Assembly (NCBI GenBank): GCA_942159475.1
Contig: OW804096.1
Location: 45,507,744-45,571,743 of the forward strand
Length of the DNA stretch: 64,000 nucleotides
Direction: 5' to 3'
Source: Sthenelais limicola
Lineage: Eukaryota > Annelida > Polychaeta > Phyllodocida > Sigalionidae
Below are positions 1 to 12,369 of this stretch, piece by piece (position 1 is the stretch's first letter; each line of letters opens with the position of its first letter). The position numbers and the translations under genes were made by a program. Below the pieces are notes generated by a model. That model was not told the DNA's origin. It did no database searches and saw only the letters and a list, made by a program, of their open reading frames with translations.

Positions 1-1
1 T

Positions 2-2644
2 ATCAATTATAATCGGTCATCAAATAAACATGGTGGAGGACTATGTGTGTATATTAAGAACGAATATCAGTACACTATCGATTGGGACCTTTCCACTAGT
101 AATGAAACAATAGAACTACTACACATAACAGTCAAGAAAGATTTTATGAAACCCATACGGCTAGGACTAATTTATCGGCCACCGCAATCGAATATTAATC
201 AATGTTGTATCAAGCTCAGAGAAATCCTTCAATCCCACGAAGAACTTAAACATCCGGGTACAATAATCCTGGTGGGTGACTTTAATATTGATCTGTGCGA
301 CAAAAAAGACCCTAAATATAAAATGATAATTGAATTAGCCCAAGATTTTGACCTTAATATTAATAAAAAATTTATTACACGCTATGGGCTCCAGAAAGAT
401 AGCATATTAGACTACTTTATGTTTAAATGCAATAAAGCTGTCACAGCAGGCACAATAAATTATAACATTTCGGACCACCAAGCCATATATCTTACTATCA
501 AACATAAGCGTATCAAAAAAACACCAGGGTCGAAAAAGAGAATCAGATCAATGAGAAAATTTAACCAGGAATCAATAAATGCCATCCTTGCAGATATTGA
601 TTGGGACGATTTTTACGATATTCAGGATGTGGATAGAGCATGGGATAGACTTTTCTCTGTTATATTGGAGATTGCAGATACACTGGCCCCCTGGAAAAAG
701 ATACACTTTCATAGTGGTAGGCCTGTCTGGTACTCAGTTGAAATTGCGGAGGCCTGTAAGGCTAGAGACGAATTATATAAAACTTCCAATATTACCAAAG
801 ACTCAAATGATATTCAAGCTGCTAAGAACCAGAGAAATTATGTCAACACTTTATTTAGAAGGGCTAAATCACAATATTACACCACTCTATTAAGAAATAA
901 TTCTCATAATAGCAAGAAACTTTGGCGCACCTTAGATGAAATTACCTCGAAAAAGAAAAAAGATCTAACTAATATATGTGATGATAATAATATTGAACTA
1001 AATACTTCTGACTCAGCAAATTTCCTAAATGAACATTACTGCACTATTGGCGACAAAATACAAAATAAAATTGAAAAAATCCCTATCACATTGCATGACG
1101 AAATATTAAATGAAGACTGCCCTGCTTTTAACCTGTTGACTAACGAATCCCTCTTAGAACTGATTGCAGATATTGATATCACAAAATCATCTGGATGTAA
1201 AGAAATCTCTGCCAGCATTTATAAAGAATTATTTTACCTCTTATCAAGACAACTACTTCATGTCATGAATACGTCTATCAGGCAAGGTATATTTCCATCA
1301 GCATGGAAAGTGGCTATTGTAAAGCCAATTCCAAAAAAACCCAATACTATCCATCCTGGGGACACCAGGCCTATAGCACTCACTCATATAGGGGGTAAAC
1401 TCCTAGAAAAATTCATCGCAACCCAAATTTGGAACCACTTGGACAATAATAATATCCTAACAGAGCACCAATACGGTTTCCGTAAAAATAGATCCACACA
1501 AGAAGCCCTTTACGAATTGATAACATTAATAAACAAGAATAACAATTCTAACCTTTTGACAGCAGCAACGTTTATAGACTTTAGTAAGGCTTTCGATAGT
1601 GTAAATCACGATATAATTATTAAGAAACTCGAAAAAATTGGCTTTACGGATCTTGCTCTAAGTTGGTTGAAATCATATCTTCACGAAAGATCGCAGTATG
1701 TAAGACTAGGTGACACATATTCTAAACAACTTCAAATAGGCTGTGGTGTCCCCCAAGGATCGATTCTTGGACCTATTATTTACCTAGTATTTTCCAATGA
1801 TATAAATAAGTTGAATTTGTCATGCAGATTTTTATTGTACGCTGACGACACTGTTTTGTATACTACCGGCGAGAACATTTCTGACCTTGAAAAAAGTATG
1901 AACACGGATCTGGACAAATTTTATAAATGGTCAACTGCTAATAAAATACTCATAAATGCCAATAAAACTAAAACAATCCTGTTTGGAGAAAAAAGAAAGA
2001 CCAATAATCAATTACTCCTTAGAATCAATAACACAGAAATTGAATGTGTCAAAAACTATTCATATCTTGGTATTAATATCGATAATAAACTAGGTTTCCA
2101 AGAGCAGAGTAACATTCTAATAAAATCACTAAATTTCAGAATTCACCAGCTTGCAATCATTAGACCAAACTTGAACACTAAAAGCGCCTTACTATTAGTT
2201 AAAGCAAATATCCTCTCAATCATTGACTATAGTGCCCCCTTTCTCAGCAACTGTAGTAAAAAAATACTAATAAAAATCCAACGATTACAAAACAAAGCGC
2301 TGAAAATTGCTCTTGGATGCCTACCCAGAACACCAACCACTGAAATTCATATCCGTACTAAAACAATGACTTTAGAAAATAGAACCGGCTTTCTTCTCTC
2401 CAAACTGGCATTTACCACCGTTGAAAAAAGAAGACTAAATAATGAACTCCAAATCACTAGAGCAACTCGCCTAATGGATGCCCCAACCCTCCCACTATTC
2501 ATCCCAAAGAAAGACTCAGACAAACATTCACTATATTATCAAGTATCTTTTAACTGGAATAAACTGCCTACCAAATTACGTAAAATCCAAGATAAAACCA
2601 TGTTCAAAATTCTCATCAAAAAGCACTATCTAGAAAAACCATAA
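2..2644 (+). CDS. LINE ORF2 (APE endonuclease + reverse transcriptase), 5' truncated by window edge
   Basis: The reading frame is open from base 2 to a TAA at 2642-2644, so the protein enters from outside the window; no true start is seen. In order it shows the C-terminal half of an APE-type endonuclease (GGGLCVYIKN at the edge, LVGDFNIDL near base 280, the SDH motif at 470-478), then a reverse transcriptase with FIDFSKAFDSVNH (motif A), GVPQGSILGP (motif B) and the catalytic YADD at 1838-1849. It ends with the FNWNKLP tail usual in non-LTR retrotransposons of the jockey/CR1 type. The family's role is to nick target DNA and copy its own RNA at the nick. No stop or frameshift is visible across about 2.6 kb, so this copy may be young. 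The clade is inferred from overall look only. Confidence 0.93.
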   Translation: MNYNRSSNKHGGGLCVYIKNEYQYTIDWDLSTSNETIELLHITVKKDFMKPIRLGLIYRPPQSNINQCCIKLREILQSHEELKHPGTIILVGDFNIDLCDKKDPKYKMIIELAQDFDLNINKKFITRYGLQKDSILDYFMFKCNKAVTAGTINYNISDHQAIYLTIKHKRIKKTPGSKKRIRSMRKFNQESINAILADIDWDDFYDIQDVDRAWDRLFSVILEIADTLAPWKKIHFHSGRPVWYSVEIAEACKARDELYKTSNITKDSNDIQAAKNQRNYVNTLFRRAKSQYYTTLLRNNSHNSKKLWRTLDEITSKKKKDLTNICDDNNIELNTSDSANFLNEHYCTIGDKIQNKIEKIPITLHDEILNEDCPAFNLLTNESLLELIADIDITKSSGCKEISASIYKELFYLLSRQLLHVMNTSIRQGIFPSAWKVAIVKPIPKKPNTIHPGDTRPIALTHIGGKLLEKFIATQIWNHLDNNNILTEHQYGFRKNRSTQEALYELITLINKNNNSNLLTAATFIDFSKAFDSVNHDIIIKKLEKIGFTDLALSWLKSYLHERSQYVRLGDTYSKQLQIGCGVPQGSILGPIIYLVFSNDINKLNLSCRFLLYADDTVLYTTGENISDLEKSMNTDLDKFYKWSTANKILINANKTKTILFGEKRKTNNQLLLRINNTEIECVKNYSYLGINIDNKLGFQEQSNILIKSLNFRIHQLAIIRPNLNTKSALLLVKANILSIIDYSAPFLSNCSKKILIKIQRLQNKALKIALGCLPRTPTTEIHIRTKTMTLENRTGFLLSKLAFTTVEKRRLNNELQITRATRLMDAPTLPLFIPKKDSDKHSLYYQVSFNWNKLPTKLRKIQDKTMFKILIKKHYLEKP

Positions 2645-2937
2645 ATTGGACTATTTGCTCAGCTTGCTCCTCCCCTCACTCCTCACCTCAAAACTTAATG
2701 GCATTAGAGATTTGAATACACCATTATCCATTATTTCTTTTTTTCATCTGTCCATCCAATACTGATGTAACATCTTTGATGATCAACGTGTATTATTATT
2801 TAAATTATAATGAAATTTTCACCCAATTAAATATAACGATACTCAACCGATAGAGAAGCGTGCAGATGACCTATAAAAACGCAAATTGTCTGCGGCGGTT
2901 ATTTCTGCATAAATTTTCCTGTTAATCTTAAGTTGAA

Positions 2938-2966
2938 AATAAACACGTCCAAAAAAAAAAAAAAAA
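2938..2966 (+). terminator. AATAAA polyadenylation signal followed by A16
   Basis: AATAAA at 2938-2943, seven bases of spacer, then sixteen A residues at 2951-2966. The spacing is that of an mRNA 3' end copied back into DNA, so this marks the end of a retrotransposed transcript, probably the LINE just upstream. Confidence 0.6.
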
Positions 2967-5247
2967 TGAATGTTGGGCGATAATAAAATACGCGATGGCA
3001 TACTTGGAACTTTCAACTTTAAGCCAGGCTTCCCAGACCTATGGAAGATTTCAACCGTAAGATAATATACATGTATAACCATAGAGATATTTATTTTTTG
3101 TCCCTTTCTTTGATACTACTTGATACAATTATTTGCGCCATCAATCATTAACCAATGAGACCATGAAAAGTGTAACGAATCATACACCAAGGTAAGCTGA
3201 ACCTAGCTGATTGATAGGACTTTCCTTTCTGTGGTGTCAACATCTCGGTCAGGAGGAATTAACATAAGTCGATATGCATCTTTTACCACTATTAAGCACT
3301 GCAAGGCGCTGGAAGATTATGTAGCGCAAACCATTTAGATGTCGTAACTGAAGGTGTCAACAAGAAGAGGGCAGAAGCCATTGATATGAAAGGCTATGAT
3401 TTAGCAATTTACAGAATGTGTAGAGCTGTTAGTTGTACATTTTCTGACGATCTGACCCCTTATTCATGGCAAGTGACCGGTCCAATATACACTATAGCTG
3501 TACACTCGACTGCTTCTGTGGTCCAATAGTACGTGAAAATCAAGGCAACTTATTCCAAATAATAATATATATGTATACATGTATACATAACAGCTGCAAT
3601 ATTGAGATTATTTTAATTGATATAGCAAAAATTCGTTGATTATATATCTTCCTTTGTATTACATAAACACTTTCAATGATCGCCTAAATTATAGGTGTTC
3701 CTAAGGAAAGTGCCATTATAGAAATCGCATGGGCCATGATGGGGGCGCAGGTGCTACATGTTGATGAATTGTATTACACGCTCAAGTATTTTCGATTTGT
3801 TTTACTGATCAGTGTCGTGCACTGAATATGGCATAGTGCTCTTTACGTTCATATGCGGGAATAACAAATAGACGTGGGTCTGAGTAATATGTAAACTAAT
3901 TTACGTCATCAATCTGCTTCAAGCTCTCTTTCACGTTCTCTTAATGCCAAGCAAGCATTTGGCACAATTACACAGGTCTGGAGCTCTAAATTTCTCCTCC
4001 AATCTTTTGTTCAAACATGAAACTCCATGAAAGGATTCTGCCCCCTCCCACACACCTACACATCACAAACATGCCTCAGGCCTAGGCCTGCCCCTGTAAT
4101 ACTCCCCAAACAAGTTCCAGGATTTTCCAGCCAAATGAGGCTTATCTCCTCACCTGAGGCGTGATGTGGCTCTATGATCTAAAATTAACCATGAGCTGTT
4201 TGTTCTGATTCTACACCCTTAAACGCCCTGACATTATGCGCTATTAAACCCTAAATCATATACTTTTGTCAATTACAGTGGAAGTCCTCATTTAAGTATA
4301 TATATATCCTGAATGGGATTCACCTGGTACGCATTACGTAGCATTACATATAACAGTAGTACATTGGCCCTCCGTGCTTAGGCAAGGCCAGTTACTACCG
4401 AACTACGTGTAGAGTGAATTTAAGGCAAGGATTGAAGTATAGAATTCTAATATACTCATTGGAGGGGCGGTGCGGAGTGCACAAAGAAAATATTGAATTT
4501 GGACAATTGGGACTGAAGGGATAGTCCACCGCATGCCCTATTTTCATCATTCTCTCCATTAGTTTTTTTAATGTAAAAATACCCTAATTAATGATCAAGA
4601 TGTAAGAGTAAAACTGGTTGGACGACACCCCTCCCCTCCCCGCAAATAGAGGTTAGTTTCCAAGTGGCTTCCACCGCATGAGGAGTGGAAATGTGCGTAT
4701 CATCATGAGTGGTGAAAGCCATGCACTAGCAATGGTGCACACATTTCCACTCAAAGTGCGACTGATGAGCTCAAGCAAACTAACTTCGAGTTTGTATTCC
4801 ATATTTATATCACAACTACCACGTTTAAATTATGAAATTACCTCCTGAGGTACCCATAGTTCTCCTGACATTGACATTGTTGACAAGGATAGCTATGGAT
4901 CTACAAGAGAAATGTTGTGATTTGTAAGGCTATTCATATGGAACGGGCCAGATTGTCTCCATGACCTGGGATTATCTGTCATGTAAGATTCATGGGAGAG
5001 AACCTTATATAAAGGGGCCCTTTCCAGTACTTGGTTGACTAATTGTTGGATGTCTCTCTTTTCTCTAGCTAATAAGATGACTCGAGGGTCGAACCGAACG
5101 CGATATCCAGATTCTTCGGTAGCCGCTATCGTACCGATTTCTCGTATACTACTACCCTACCGATAGCTTGCCCACTACCACTAATACCATCCCATCTATC
5201 TGAGTAGTTGGGATTGGCGCCTTATACCGTAGTTCTCCAGATTCACA
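2967..5247. other. No gene recognised
   Basis: AT-rich unique-looking sequence. No convincing exon or transposon motif was seen on either strand. The short phrase CTCCGTGCTTAGGCAAGG near 4372 resembles CTTCCGTGCTTAGAGAAGG near 10443 and could be a scrap of a dispersed repeat. Confidence 0.4.
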
Positions 5248-5345
5248 ATGGGACAGGGAGGACCAGCGACCACCCGAGGAGGGAACACTCCCGAATGGGC
5301 AAGTGCCACAAACGGAGGAAAATTGCAACAATATATTGATATACT
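5248..5345 (+). CDS. Possible first coding exon, unknown protein
   Basis: An ATG at 5248 opens 32 complete codons (beginning MGQGGPATTRGG, ending LQQYID and I) that run without a stop into a consensus donor, CT|GTAAGT, at 5345/5346, leaving the reading frame in phase 2. Codon content is richer in GC than the flanks. I do not recognise the family. The next exon is not located. The exon at 27815-27897 has the complementary phase (one base to finish the codon) but lies 22 kb away. The call could be a chance ORF. Confidence 0.3.
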
Positions 5346-6904
5346 GTAAGTAATGCTATTCTGCAAGGGTAGATGAGACTCCTGCGTCCTAGTCATTCTT
5401 ATCTACACAAAATAACAGTTATCTAAAAACCCTCGTAATCATTGGCTATACTATCATTTAGTGTTCTAATACAGCTATACCATCTTTCTATTGATCATAA
5501 GGTTATGCTTCATCGATTATCATACGTTGTTAAGTGTGAACAGATGTGACATGTACATATATGTGGGCGTAAGTAAACAATACTTTGGTGGGTAAATACA
5601 GTGAGAGAGGGCAGAATATGCTTGTGAATAACGTTTATCCCAGTATTAGCGCAGATAGATCACAATAATGATTGACAAAGGGCAATTTTTATATGAAACA
5701 ACTGTCAGAAACAAACCGTTGTCGGATCGAACGATCGAGATGTATAAATTTGCACAACATTGATGTTTAATAAAATCTGTATAGGGGCCAAAGGAAAAGT
5801 ATTTTGAGGAATTGGCCAGTTGCGTTCCCACAGTGTATTCCGCTATTTGTTCATTTTTGGAATGATGTATGAGACTATAAACCAATACAGTATATGTTTA
5901 CTATTAAAATAAAATGCGGGTCATAACGGTTGGTCTAGGCAGAACGGCTAAATGGGTAGTAGGTACATCCTTCTATAGTTAAAACTAATATGGGGACATT
6001 TTATTTTTATCGGCTTTATGTTTCACCCGACCTTGTTAATTCTCATGGGTGAACACCCACTTTTAGGCGACGGACATATTATTATTATATTATAAATACT
6101 CCCTTTTTCACGCATTTCCCATTAATGTTTTATTACCGAATAAAGAGATATAATCTAATGGGAAAGTAGAAAAAGGTCTCCCTTTCTTATTTTTTCCACC
6201 GAAATAGGATTCTGGGACTACTAGCATATTTTCTCATCGTCAAGGGATTAGAGACTATAGGTTTTGCTAATTGTCAATATATCCTGATGAATTAAATTAA
6301 GTATTAATTAAAAGCATGTTATTTCATGAACGGTCATGCCAAGGTTGATCAGCAGGCCAATTCACCTGGTCAGCACTGCTTATTGTGTTTACAGCTATTA
6401 AAGCGTATTAGTTCACACTTCAATGCACCATGGAACTAACACATTCAGGCTTTGACCTAGGTCGGGTAAAACGAGTTCAAGCGTATCGCCATTCAGTTAT
6501 TCTTACTTTTCAGACTACAGCGTGTGGAAGCTTCTTAAGTGGTTAACACTCTATTAGGGAAGTATGGACTACCGGCATGAGAAGTCGAAGATATACTTCG
6601 TAACTATACAAACTAGAGCAAATTTAATATCGTACATTGAAATGGATATTCACAATAACCAGCAGCCAGCTACTATACCTAGCGATCAGCCTTGAAAACT
6701 CCCTCTATGAGATATATTACAATGTGAAGGAATACAGCTGTTTACTTGTATATTTTATAGTCATGCTTAGATTGGTATTCCTGTAAAGTTAGCTAGGTTA
6801 TTAATTGAGATAAACACGTCCAACTGATATACAGCTGTTAAAAACTTCTGCTTGGGAAATATCCTAACTGGACTAAAAAGTAGTCGTTGAATTGCCCATC
6901 TTGA
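5346..6904. other. No gene recognised
   Basis: AT-rich sequence with short ORFs only. No splice-bounded coding segment, RNA gene or transposon motif was seen. Confidence 0.4.
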
Positions 6905-7360
6905 TCTTCCATAATTCATTTATCTATCCATGTATGTATCCATCTTTTCATCTATCCATCACTCACCTGTCTATTCTATAGCCATCTATCATCCACCTGT
7001 CATCTAGCCAACAATTTGATATCCATCAATATATCTATTCCCCGATATCCATAGTATATCATCCGTCCATCCATCCATCTGTCTATTCTACCTACCTGTC
7101 TATTCTATCTGTCTATTCTCTATCTGTCTATTCTCTATCTGTCTATTTTCTATCTGTCTATTCTCTATCTGTCTATTCTACCTGTCTATTCCATCAAGCT
7201 TTTTAATTATTCATCTATCTACATTCCATCTATCCATTCAGCTATGACGCACCACTCATTTATCCATCCATGTGTCAGGCTCCTATCATCTATTAATTTA
7301 TATAAATATACCCATCATCCATCTACCCATCCGCCATTTATATATCATTTATTTATCCAT
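6905..7360. repeat. Degenerate (TATC/TGTC)n microsatellite
   Basis: Dense run of ATCTATCC, ATCCATC and TGTCTATTC words. The cleanest part, about 7080-7190, repeats CTATCTGTCTATTCT at about 15-bp spacing. Open frames across it are repeat artefacts. Confidence 0.8.
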
Positions 7361-8364
7361 TTATCATTCACCAATACATTCACTGTCATAAAAAAGTCTT
7401 TCCTTTTGAGACAAAATAGTTTGACGCTCATAAGAGAGCTGAGGAAATCTAATTTGATATATATTTTTACTGTGCAGAGTAACAATAACAATTATTTTAG
7501 TCCCAAAGAAAAGTTTCCTTTTGGAATTATTATCTGGTATTACTTCAATATCTTGCCACAGAGGAAAGGTATGAGTCTGCCCTGTGACTGAATACAAAAA
7601 CAAATTCATCCAATATAATATTATTGTGGCTATATGTTTACCTCATGTACATCTATCTATCCGATGTACCCGTCCGAATTTTTGACCCCATGTGGTTAAA
7701 TACGGAGAATATGAAGTCCAATACAGATTGTTTACCCTTGTCGTAGCCCTTCGTGCTAAAATAGTTTGATCAAACACGGATACATGATCTAAATCAGGAA
7801 TGGGCAGATCACAATTTAGGCGCGCCAATGGCCTTGACCTGGCTGCGATGTATTATAAAAAAATATGTTGCAAATTTATGTACGATCACCAGGCTGTAAA
7901 ACAGATATGAAGTGTTGATTTATGCAGGCTTTACATCCCTTCGTATTTAACATGGATTAGGGTTTTCGTATTTCAGTTGTCTCCAAATCAATCATTTATA
8001 GGCTGATCTCGATAACTTAGAGGAATGATTACTCCAAAAAGGTAACTCCTCATGGTTTCACTAGAAAAGGAAAACCACTATAGATAAGGTTTTTTTTTCA
8101 GATCCTGATGTAGCCTACATACTGGGGGCAAGATTTCCCACTCCCCGCATGACACTGAATCATAATAAAATAAAATAAAATAAACCATGACAGAGGCCAC
8201 GGGTTCATACGCTTAACGCCAAATTTCTATTTTTAGCCAAGAGTCACAAGATCCGAAACCGCAACTTGTATAGTACACTCCGATGTTAGTGATTGAATTC
8301 CACAGCAGACGCATCGTAGACAAACATATTGATAGACAATTGATAATAGTATAATGTAGGTTAC

Positions 8365-8415
8365 CTTGATGTTGGTCGCCTCAGTTGGTTCCGCTGCAAT
8401 TTCTGGGTCAGCCAT
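8365..8415 (-). CDS. Possible first coding exon (MADPEIAAEPTEATNIK)
   Basis: On the minus strand an ATG at 8415 in good context (A at -3, G at +4) opens 17 codons, acidic and Ala-rich, that end exactly at a plausible donor (ATCAAG|GTAACC, phase 0). It resembles a typical short N-terminal exon. Further exons would lie below 8365 on the minus strand and none was found. It sits head-to-head with the plus-strand ORF starting at 8444, only 28 bases away. It may be coincidental. Confidence 0.25.
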
Positions 8416-8443
8416 TATTTTTAGGTGTAATTTGTCCTGTCAG

Positions 8444-8674
8444 ATGAGAGAGCGGGTGTTCTTGCTGGTATTTCTATGTTTGGCCTGGCACAGTCCCTCT
8501 CAGAGTGTGGAGAATGTATACGATGTAAGTCAGAATTTGGTACTATCCAGGTCCCAATACTATGGAAGGCCGTACGCCCTAATACACATGTTGGGCGGTA
8601 GGCCCCAACAGGTTAGAATGGGTCGAGGACACCTGCCCCGACACCTGCGTATGCGTACAGTCAATCGACAATAA
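8444..8674 (+). CDS. Small secreted protein (76 aa), family unknown
   Basis: Single-exon ORF with a textbook signal peptide: MRER, a hydrophobic core VFLLVFLCLAW, and a polar stretch HSPSQS before a likely cleavage ahead of VEN. The mature part is about 55 residues, basic at the C-terminus, with no cysteine pattern. The segments SQYYGR and HMLGGR look like single-basic, Gly-ended cut sites as in amidated peptide precursors, but dibasic sites are lacking. The ATG directly follows TTTGTCCTGTCAG, which looks like a splice acceptor, so a 5' non-coding exon is possible. AATAAA overlaps the stop codon (8671-8676). A peptide-hormone role is only a guess. The GC-richer composition than the flanks favours real coding. 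Confidence 0.4.
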   Translation: MRERVFLLVFLCLAWHSPSQSVENVYDVSQNLVLSRSQYYGRPYALIHMLGGRPQQVRMGRGHLPRHLRMRTVNRQ

Positions 8675-11595
8675 ATAATCCACGTGTGATGTGTTTCAGG
8701 AAAATAAGGCACAAGTCGCAAAAAATAGATTTTGAGATATAATTATATTTGAAAAGATGAGATCAAGCCGATTCCAATGATAGTAAACCGTCTAATAATC
8801 TAATAGTATTTCTAGATTTTAAGTTTGGTGTTTTTTTTAAAAAAAAAGTTTGCCATATTTCTGGGAGGGGGGTGGGGCAATAACCAGTAAAGTAACTAGA
8901 TATACTCCATATGAGGACCTTTAAAACGAAAGGATGCATTACATACATTGTCCTGGAATTTGATATATCGATCGATATAACTATAAGTGATAAACTCCCA
9001 CAAAATCAGAACATTCCAATAAAGTGATCTTGTAAAAATAAACACTTTCAAAATTATCGTCCTCGCTCCTTAACACCCTCGCCAAAGAAAAAAACAAGAG
9101 GACTTTCAACCACAAGCATATCACAGGTTGTTATCATACAGGTTGTTATCACACTCAACAGAATGAGATCTTCATGTGATATTGTTTGATTATATCAACA
9201 CGTTCATACTTCAAAATGTCCACTTGAAGTCGACATCCTTGAGCTTTCATGTGATGCTCTCGGTGTTTCAGAGCCATGTTAAATAGTCGTGGACCATCTC
9301 GTGCAGTAAGAAACTCTCGCACATCGACTTTTCGTTAGGTTTTGTCGAATGTCCGACATTGAGCAAGCTGAACAACAATGGAGGTTATTAATAGTTTTAG
9401 ACTCCTTCTTAGGTGGCCATGCCCCTGCACATGGACCGTTCAGGACAGAGACTATAGTGATGAGTAATTTAAAACCATATGTATACACATATAAATTGGG
9501 CGGAACTATACCCCAGTTCTTTCCAAGCCAGTAATTGATTTCTCCATCTAGGTTAATGAGAATACATGGTACTATTCTGAAGTACACTATTTTTGTGAAG
9601 ATTTCGGGAAGTGTTTTAACTAATTATAACCCAATATATGGTCATCTAGGTTGTCCAAAAAAAGACTTATGATACCATCTCATGGAAGTGATATTTTAGT
9701 TCCTTCAGTATTCTACCGGTGGCGACAATACATAAATTCAACATGTAAAACAACGCATAGTATTGACAAAGATTTCCCTTGCTTTCCATAGTGAAGCTGT
9801 TGAAGTGTAATTGGGTGGGGGTGGGGGTGGGCGGAGGAGTAGGGAGGGGGGGGGGGCTATTATAAGACTCATAGTAGTGGGCGCAAGACCCCAAGAAAGC
9901 AACAACAACAACAAACAAAGCAAGCTGAGCACACCACAATAGCAATGACACAAGTCCGGGGTTGTAGAGAATAGTGTAGTGGCCACGAGAATAGTGGCCA
10001 TCTAAATAGGATTTCAAAATAATCGAGAAATATCCCTTCACCATCCCTCTCCACCTACAGAACCAGCAAAACAACAAGTCCAGTTTAGGTGATATATTAG
10101 GCAACGCTAGAGATTATTCACATGTGAACAAGCGTCTTTTTGTAAGGATTTGTTGTAAATGTTCTTGGCCTTAAACTGAAATTAAAAATATATATGTGTG
10201 CATACATGTTATTAATCAAATATATGATATGGGCCCGGGTGAGAGGAAGGGGGGGGGGGGGCACGAGGAACAGGAGCACTTGTATGTGGTGGGACATGCT
10301 TCAACCCGAGAATACTGTTACCAACAAATATAACATCTAATGCTAATAAAGAAATTACTGCTCCTCTTGGAAGTCAATAATAATAATAACTATCTACAAA
10401 GTAGAGAAAAGTCCTATACAGGTTGTGTACTCTTGTCGTGGCCTTCCGTGCTTAGAGAAGGATTAACAATAATAATATCAGGCAGGTACCGGTTATCTTG
10501 TATGAGCACGTTAGCACTTTTTCTTTTTCCTGTGTAAAGTATGAATGTTCTTAACCATTTACCTTGTGTTTTTTTTTTTTACTGTTTTCACTGTATTTCT
10601 GCTGTATGTCGGTCTTAAGACCTATTTGTACTTAGTTAGAGTTAATTCTGATTTTTCTAACATTTCTCATTATGTATAATAAACCTGAAGAAGCTTTCTA
10701 TTTTCTTTTTATTAATATTTCATTATCAATATTTACCTAATTCAAGTTAATGCAATACTGTATGACCGAGAATAACGTTCGATAGGACGCAATGTTATCG
10801 CAGAATAAACGCTTAAAACAAACAAACAAATATACTCATAAATCAATACCTCCTTGATAATATGACCTGCGATGGAAAATCAGGGAGAATCACTATCCAT
10901 GCAGGATAGCCTACAGGGGACGTGATGTTTAGTTTAGAGGTATATTATCTTCTCTTAGAACTAATCCCTTAGTAATTGCACCTTTAATTGGCCAATCAGG
11001 TAGCGTGTAAGTATGCATGGAATGACAGAGTGACCTAACTCTTTGTTATCGTTTACATGGCGTATCGGGGAATTAACGTTACTTATTGACATAGAGTAAG
11101 TACTTAATATCTTGGTTAGGGTTCTAGGTCTGTGCGATATTGAAAATAAATGAGTTTAAACTCCTTAAAAGATGCATGGTGTGTGTTGACTAATCATGCA
11201 TGTTTCTCAAATACCCGATCGTCTCAGTGTGTGCGTTACTACATTCCGCTATCATAACAGTCTACCATATGCTTTCCCAACAGTGTCTTTAACACCACTT
11301 ATCAAACTTGTGCACCCTGTATAGCCTAAAAAGTACTATCCGGAACATACTGAGGTGCTCGTGGTGTCTTGGCGGGTCGTCTGCAAAACTTATAACTCAT
11401 CTCCTCCACGTTCAAATGACGCAAAAAGTTCTTGAAATATTCTACAAATCAAATTTGATATATTTTAAACCATTTATAAGTCCTATTCCCTCTTGTTTGT
11501 CAGTAATGTGGTCACTCAGACTTAATATGGTGTTTCCTTTGATCGTATCATAGAACTAGACCCACGACTATAGTTCTATGATTGGTTACAGTGCC
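8675..11595. other. No gene recognised; low-complexity islands
   Basis: Contains G-rich runs (about 9810-9857 and 10247-10261), a twofold ACAGGTTGTTATCA repeat near 9123-9150, and otherwise AT-rich sequence. Short ORFs here have no recognisable domain. Confidence 0.4.
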
Positions 11596-11884
11596 TTATG
11601 CCATGATAGGTGTGCGTATCCACAAAAACATGGCCAGATTAGCCCATTGCATATGCATGCGTAGATTTCACTAGTGGGGGCTGCTTTTTGAATGCAACCA
11701 ATTTACTCCCCTATTTTGATTGGTTGCATAAATTTAGTTGCGCCTATCAATGACGCTCATTTCATGACGCAACCAACCTTGTAGGTGCTTGCTTTTGCCG
11801 AGTAGGAGGGTTGCAAGACATTAACTGCAGGTAAATAATGATTAAATAAGGCTAAGATATATATCATGGCATAAAAATAGAACC
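11596..11884 (+). repeat. Left arm of foldback element
   Basis: Begins TTATGCCATGATA and ends with the reverse complement TATCATGGCATAA followed by AAATAGAAC, so this arm has its own short terminal inverted repeats and looks like a complete small element in itself. Confidence 0.8.
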
Positions 11885-12248
11885 CAACTCAAGATGAATA
11901 TAGGATGACGCATTAGCAAAACACTTGTGCGTTATTTTTCTATTTTTGCCTTGTGGCTTCACCACTCGGGAAAAAACGAAAAAACAACACACTCCTGTTT
12001 TGTGAATATCTCTCATTGAGTTCTATCTTAATATTCAAGAATCTTGCCTTTCTTCTTCATTTTCAGTGGAGTCGATGAACTTCCTTAACAGAATCATATC
12101 AGAATCATATCATAAGATACAACTGGCATAATGCGTATTCTGTTTCAACCGTACCTCAATTCGACACCAACTTTTTTTTTATAGATTTTATATATAAAGG
12201 AAAATAAAAATGAAAAAAGTAGAAGGATATAGTAATATTGATATTAAG

Positions 12249-12369
12249 ATAGAACTTAACATGAGCGGCATATGCAACAATGTATTCGGCCCTTGTGAAA
12301 GACATTCACCAAAAGCCACTCCCGTTTTGTGAATGCGTTGTTGCATATGCAGCTCAAGTTTAGTTCTAT
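12249..12369. repeat. Inner hairpin of the foldback element
   Basis: ATAGAACTTAACATGAGCGG and on to GCATATGCAACAA (ending 12280) is inverted at 12338-12369 (TTGTTGCATATGC through TAGTTCTAT). The arms are about 32 bases around a loop of about 57 bases. Confidence 0.75.

Larger units (their letters stand above)
1..2966 (+). mobile_element. Non-LTR retrotransposon (LINE), 3' portion with UTR and oligo-A tail
   Basis: The coding region above is followed by about 300 bases without an ORF and then an AATAAA signal and an A16 run at 2951-2966. I take this as the 3' UTR and the tail of the LINE. The 3' boundary is inferred, because the target-site duplication would lie left of the window. An alternative is that the element ends near 2830 and the A-tailed 120 bases belong to another insertion. 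Confidence 0.7.

Noticed and set aside
5646..5885. 79-codon minus-strand ORF
   Set aside because: AT-rich chance ORF with no domain and no splice signals.
8233..8415. 60-codon minus-strand ORF read through as a whole
   Set aside because: Only the first 17 codons before the donor look coding; the rest is probably intron.
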